This document shows positions 60,767 to 64,000 of a stretch of DNA of 64,000 bases, in pieces; position 1 is the stretch's first letter; each line of letters opens with the position of its first letter. A program made the position numbers and the translations under genes. Source of the DNA: Hydrogenophaga sp. (GTDB taxonomy: Bacteria; Pseudomonadota; Gammaproteobacteria; Burkholderiales; Burkholderiaceae_C); assembly GCF_025699295.1 (NCBI RefSeq), contig NZ_JAILWB010000003.1, forward strand, positions 124,001-188,000, in the 5' to 3' direction. The notes under the pieces were generated by a model. It saw only the letters and a program-made list of their open reading frames with translations, had not been told where the DNA came from and ran no database searches.

Positions 60767-61372
60767 TCAGTCCGGCACCAGCCGGTCGATCTCCTGCTGC
60801 ATCGAGAACACCAGCTGGGCGTAGAGCTGCAGCTTGCCATCCGCCTCGCGCAGGCGCCGGCTCAGGCGCAGCGCGACCGCGCTGAGCAGCTTGGCGGCGG
60901 TGGCTGGCTCCTCGGCGATCAGGGCCTCGAGCGCGCTGCGTGTGAGCACGGCGCAGCGCACCTCGGTGCTGGCGGTGCAGGTCGCCGAGCGGGCGGCACC
61001 GTCCATCAGCGACATCTCGCCCATGAGGTGGCCCGGTCCGAGCACGTTGACCGTGAGCGGCGAGGTGCGGCTCACCACCACCGCCTCGACCGTGACCTCG
61101 CCCTCGATCACCAGCGCCATGAAGCCGTCGTCGCCACTGCCGCCGCTGTCGCCCTGGCGGATGATGGCCTCACCCTCGGCGCAGCGTCGCAGCTGCATGA
61201 AGCCCACGACGGTGCGCGCCTCGGCCTCGCTGAGCTGGATCAGCGCCGTGGCCGAGCGCAGCAACGCCGCCGCGCGCAGCGCGGTGTCGGAGGCACTCAC
61301 GCGCGCATCGCGCGCCTTGCGGGCCGCTGCGGTGTCGTCGCGAGCGCCGAACAGGGTGTGGAACAAGGCCAT
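60767..61372 (-). CDS. Cyclic nucleotide-binding domain protein (no DNA-binding domain)
   Basis: A 201-residue protein with one cNMP-binding domain: VVGFMQLRRCAEGEAIIRQG, ALVIEGEVTVEAVV, GPGHLMGEMSLMDGAARSAT (phosphate-binding cassette, with the E-M-S-L-M-D-G-A-A-R-S pattern) and VLTRSALEALIAEEP. The usual Crp helix-turn-helix is absent; a helical stretch with VALRLSRRLREADG ends it. It probably senses cAMP or c-di-GMP and acts through protein contacts. Its stop abuts the metH stop directly, a zero-gap convergent pair. Confidence 0.88.
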   Translation of the reverse strand: MALFHTLFGARDDTAAARKARDARVSASDTALRAAALLRSATALIQLSEAEARTVVGFMQLRRCAEGEAIIRQGDSGGSGDDGFMALVIEGEVTVEAVVVSRTSPLTVNVLGPGHLMGEMSLMDGAARSATCTASTEVRCAVLTRSALEALIAEEPATAAKLLSAVALRLSRRLREADGKLQLYAQLVFSMQQEIDRLVPD

Positions 61373-61473
61373 GGCGAAGTACCGAGAGGGGCAGGATGGA
61401 CAAACCGTGTCATTGTCGTGCTATCCGGGTCCGTGTACGTGTGCATGGCGCGCCCGCTCCTTGTACGCCGGGC

Positions 61474-62346
61474 TCAGGTCGCCGGGGCCTCAGGGGTCTG
61501 CTGCTCCAGCCAGTCCTGGAACGCCTTCATGGCCGTGCTCCTGCGCCGCGTCTTCACGCGCGTGAGCCAGTAGCTGCCCACGTCCACCTCGGTATCGAAC
61601 AGGCGCGCGAGCCGCCCGCTCTGCAGGTCGCGACCGAACAGCGCCAGCGGCAGCAGCGCCACGCCCGCGCCCTGGGCCGCAGCGTCGGCCAGCACCAGCG
61701 AGGAGTCGAACATCGGCCCGGTGAGCAACGGCGCCCGCCCGCCCGCCGCGTCGAACCACTGCAACCACTCGTCCGACCGGTAGGAGCGCAGCAGTGTCTC
61801 GCGGCCGAGATCGGCCACCGCGCGGATGCGGTTGGCCAGCGACGGCGCGCACACCGGCGCCAGCGGCGCGGCCAGCAGGTGGCGCGTCTGCATGCCGGGC
61901 CACTGGCCGTCGCCAAAGCGGATCGCGCAGTCCAGCCCTTCGGCCGCCAGGTCGATGCGGTTGTTGTGCGTGAACAGCCGCAGTTCGACGAAGGGGTGGC
62001 GCGCCTGGAAGTCGCGCAGGCGCGGCAGCAGCCAGCCCACCGCGAAGGTGCCCACCGCCCCGACCGACAACACCTCGCGCTTGTGCGTGCCCTTGAAGCC
62101 CTCCAGCGTGGCCGAGACGCGCGCGAACGCGTCCACCAGCGTCGGCAAGAGGGCCATGCCCTCGTCGGTCAGGGCCAGCCCGCGCGGCACCCGCCGGAAC
62201 AGCGGTTTGCCCAGGCGCTGCTCCAGGTTCCTGACGTGCTGGCTCACGGCGGTCTGTGTGAGGTGGAGCTCCTGCGCGGCGCGCGTGAAGCTCAGGTGCC
62301 GTGCCGACACCTCGAAGGCGCGCAGGGCGTTGAGTGGAAGGTCCAT
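61474..62346 (-). CDS. LysR family regulator, AmpR/GcvA-like
   Basis: A 290-residue LysR regulator. The N-terminus LPLNALRAFEVSARHLSFTR, AQELHLTQTAVSQHVRNLEQ and RVPRGLALTDEGMALLPTL is the AmpR/GcvA pattern. The effector half has VGAVGTFAVGWLLPRLRDFQ and LAAEGLDCAIRFGDGQWPG, also like AmpR. It is divergent from a class A beta-lactamase gene across 96 bases, the standard ampR-bla layout, so I infer that it controls that gene in response to cell-wall fragments. Confidence 0.9.
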   Translation of the reverse strand: MDLPLNALRAFEVSARHLSFTRAAQELHLTQTAVSQHVRNLEQRLGKPLFRRVPRGLALTDEGMALLPTLVDAFARVSATLEGFKGTHKREVLSVGAVGTFAVGWLLPRLRDFQARHPFVELRLFTHNNRIDLAAEGLDCAIRFGDGQWPGMQTRHLLAAPLAPVCAPSLANRIRAVADLGRETLLRSYRSDEWLQWFDAAGGRAPLLTGPMFDSSLVLADAAAQGAGVALLPLALFGRDLQSGRLARLFDTEVDVGSYWLTRVKTRRRSTAMKAFQDWLEQQTPEAPAT

Positions 62347-62442
62347 GGAGCCCCAAGTTTTTCCGTGGTGAAGGCGCGATTATTCCCGTTTGAAAGAACC
62401 GGCGGGCCTGCCTACGATACGCGCCTGCTTCAAGGAGAACCC

Positions 62443-63321
62443 ATGATCGATCGACGGACTTTTTTTTTCACCCCGGGCGCGGGACTGGCCTGCAGCCTGG
62501 CGGGATTGCCCATCAGAAATGCTTGGGCAGGTACGGCCGCGCTGCAGGACGCGCTGCGCGACATTGAAGCCGGGGCGAAGGGCCGCCTGGGCGTGCACAT
62601 CATCGACACGGCCACCGGGCGCGAACACGGCTGGCGCGCGGACGAGCGCTTCCTCATGCTGAGCTCGTTCAAGCTGCTGGCCAGCGCGCTGGTGCTGGCC
62701 CGCGCGGACCGGGGCGAGGAGTCGCTGGAGCGGCGCATCCGCTACCGTCAGCAAGATCTGGTGCCGTGGTCACCCGTGACCGAGAAGCACGTGGGTGGCG
62801 AGGGCCTGAGCCTGGCGCAGTTGTGCGAGGCCACCATCACCACCAGCGACAACACGGCTGCCAACCTCATTCTCGCGAGCTACGGTGGACCGGCGGCTCT
62901 TACCGCCTTTGCGCGCCGCCTCGGTGACATGCTGACACGGCACGACCGCACCGAGCCCGGGCTGAACCGCCGTGCCAGCAGCGGCGAGCCGCTGGACACC
63001 ACCACGCCGCGTGCGATGGCCCACACCGTGCGCAAGTTGCTGCTGGGCAATGCGCTGGCACCGGCCTCACGCGAGCAACTGCTGCAATGGCTGCTGGCCA
63101 ACACCACCGGCGGCAAGCGCTTGCGGGCCGGCGTCCCGGGCGGCTGGCGCATGGGCGAGAAGACCGGTACGGCCGGTGACGATGCCAACGACATCGGCAT
63201 CGCATTCCCGCCGCAGCGCGCGCCGCTGATCGTGACGGCCTACCTGGCCGAGAGCGCCACCGATGGTGCGACGCGCGACGCGGCGCTGGCCAGCGTCGGG
63301 CGCCTGCTGGCGCGGGTCTGA
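62443..63321 (+). CDS. Class A beta-lactamase (Tat-exported)
   Basis: A 292-residue serine beta-lactamase precursor. Residues 1-29 form a Tat-type signal: IDRRTFFFTPGAGLACSLAG with a twin arginine, cleavage near NAWA. All active-site elements are present: Ser74-x-x-Lys77 (SSFK), Ser135-Asp-Asn137 (SDN), Glu171 in EPGLN and Lys240-Thr-Gly (KTG). It should hydrolyse penicillins and perhaps cephalosporins in the periplasm. AAGGAGAA precedes the ATG. The divergent AmpR-like regulator suggests inducible expression. It lies 7 bases from the convergent pirin gene. Confidence 0.95.
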   Translation: MIDRRTFFFTPGAGLACSLAGLPIRNAWAGTAALQDALRDIEAGAKGRLGVHIIDTATGREHGWRADERFLMLSSFKLLASALVLARADRGEESLERRIRYRQQDLVPWSPVTEKHVGGEGLSLAQLCEATITTSDNTAANLILASYGGPAALTAFARRLGDMLTRHDRTEPGLNRRASSGEPLDTTTPRAMAHTVRKLLLGNALAPASREQLLQWLLANTTGGKRLRAGVPGGWRMGEKTGTAGDDANDIGIAFPPQRAPLIVTAYLAESATDGATRDAALASVGRLLARV

Positions 63322-63328
63322 ATGCCGT

Positions 63329-64000
63329 TCAACCCGGCAGCGGAATCCACTCCTGGTTGTCCTCCGGCGGCAGCGGGATGCGTCCTGCCTGCCAGTCGGC
63401 CTTGGCCTGCTCGATGCGCTCCTTGCGCGAGGAGACGAAGTTCCAGAAGATGTGGCGCTCGCCCAGCGGCTCGCCGCCGAAGACCATCAGGGTGCTCTTC
63501 TGGCGCGCGGAGATGACCGCGTCCGCATCGTCGCCGAACACCAGCAACTGCCCGGGCACATAGGTATCGCCCGCGTATTCGACTTCGCCGCGCGCCACGT
63601 AGGCCGCCTGTTCGCTGTAGCCGCCGGGCAGCGCCAGGCGCGCACCCGCCTGCCATTCGGTGTGCAGGTAGAACAGCGGCGAGTGGGTGCGCACCGGGCT
63701 TTTCATGCCGTAGGCCTCGCCCGCGATCAGGCGCATCCACACACCGCCTTCGTCGCGCACCGGCAGGTCGGCCGCAGGGTAGTGGGTGAAGGCGGGTTCG
63801 GTTTCTTCATCGGCCTCGGGCAGGGCCACCCACAGCTGCATCAGCTCCAGGCCACCGCCGGCGAAGGAGTCCGGGTGGCTGAAGCGCTCGGAGTGCGAGA
63901 TGCCACGCCCTGCGGTCATCCAGTTCACGTCGCCGGGGTTGATGAGCTGGTGCACGCCCAGGCTGTCCTGGTGCGACACCTGGCCACTGAGCAGGTAACT
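63329..64000 (-). CDS. Pirin family protein, partial (N-terminus beyond window)
   Basis: The last 223 codons of a bicupin pirin; the N-terminus lies past the right edge. The first cupin has MTAGRGISHSERF, the hallmark after HPH-type metal ligands, and LELMQLWVALPEADEETEP, and the second cupin has SEQAAYVARGEVEYAGDTY and STLMVFGGEPLGERHIFWNF. Pirins bind iron in the cupin and act as quercetinases or redox-linked regulators. The gene runs towards the beta-lactamase stop. Confidence 0.9.
   Translation of the reverse strand, partial: SYLLSGQVSHQDSLGVHQLINPGDVNWMTAGRGISHSERFSHPDSFAGGGLELMQLWVALPEADEETEPAFTHYPAADLPVRDEGGVWMRLIAGEAYGMKSPVRTHSPLFYLHTEWQAGARLALPGGYSEQAAYVARGEVEYAGDTYVPGQLLVFGDDADAVISARQKSTLMVFGGEPLGERHIFWNFVSSRKERIEQAKADWQAGRIPLPPEDNQEWIPLPG

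Noticed and set aside
62347..62442. Exact AmpR box between the LysR and beta-lactamase genes
   Set aside because: Several T-N11-A candidates exist, as in any sequence; none stands out enough to annotate.
1..64000. CRISPR arrays, tRNA and rRNA genes
   Set aside because: I saw no regularly spaced repeats, no tRNA-like T-loop and acceptor pairing, and no rRNA text on reading through.

Overview
The window looks like chromosomal DNA of a high-GC betaproteobacterium of the order Burkholderiales, most likely Comamonadaceae (Hydrogenophaga/Acidovorax-like). The signs are a Burkholderiales-type porin, several Bug/TctC tricarboxylate receptors, a TRAP transporter, a stand-alone homocysteine-methyltransferase half of MetH, many LysR regulators and short GC-rich dispersed repeats. 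This assignment is inferred from gene content, not from a marker gene.

Region 1 (1-9300) is a disturbed accessory segment. It holds the end of a sugar-binding protein, a CUT2 sugar ABC ATPase and permease, and a fumarylacetoacetate-hydrolase-type (diketo-acid) hydrolase. A wrecked short-chain dehydrogenase, broken unknown genes, a 264-bp MITE-like element, an intact short-chain dehydrogenase, a TctC relic, a porin and a broken IS110-family transposase follow. The first part reads like a sugar-acid oxidation/hydrolysis pathway that has lost members.

Region 2 (9302-18489) is a tight minus-strand operon: tetR-dctP-dctQ-dctM-SMP30 lactonase-cyclase-fumarylacetoacetase. Acetoacetyl-CoA synthetase is divergent from it, across a palindromic operator. 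Fumarylacetoacetase releases acetoacetate and the synthetase would activate it, so the two arms fit one catabolic route.

Region 3 (18490-24840) is a single 2004-residue protein: fatty-acyl-AMP ligase, carrier, condensation, adenylation (specificity code near glycine), carrier, thioesterase. It looks like a complete one-module lipo-amino-acid synthase with no other biosynthetic gene beside it, and a perfect 22-bp palindrome covers its start codon. This is the most interesting locus.

Region 4 (24824-33000) has a divergent NAD(P)-binding protein/LysR pair, a Bug receptor, an EamA exporter, and a divergent cluster (flavin reductase and MarR against NicX-like dioxygenase, NicD-like hydrolase and acyl-CoA-dehydrogenase-like flavoprotein) resembling N-heteroaromatic ring cleavage. 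Dispersed repeats sit between genes here and, in frame, inside the NicX-like gene; a different hairpin repeat is in frame inside the acetoacetyl-CoA synthetase gene of region 2.

Region 5 (33000-43989) holds an M14 peptidase, a penicillin acylase, a serine hydrolase with a Bug receptor and a split AtuA pair under a LysR, and dadA divergent from argP. Region 6 (44000-64000) is mostly housekeeping: fasciclin protein, TetR, universal stress protein with metallophosphatase, LysR, PEP carboxykinase, a 47-residue membrane microprotein, thioesterase with MscS-like channel, threonine dehydratase, a double AAA+ ATPase, recQ with rhodanese, the metH N-half, a cyclic-nucleotide-binding protein, an AmpR-like LysR divergent from a Tat-exported class A beta-lactamase, and a partial pirin.
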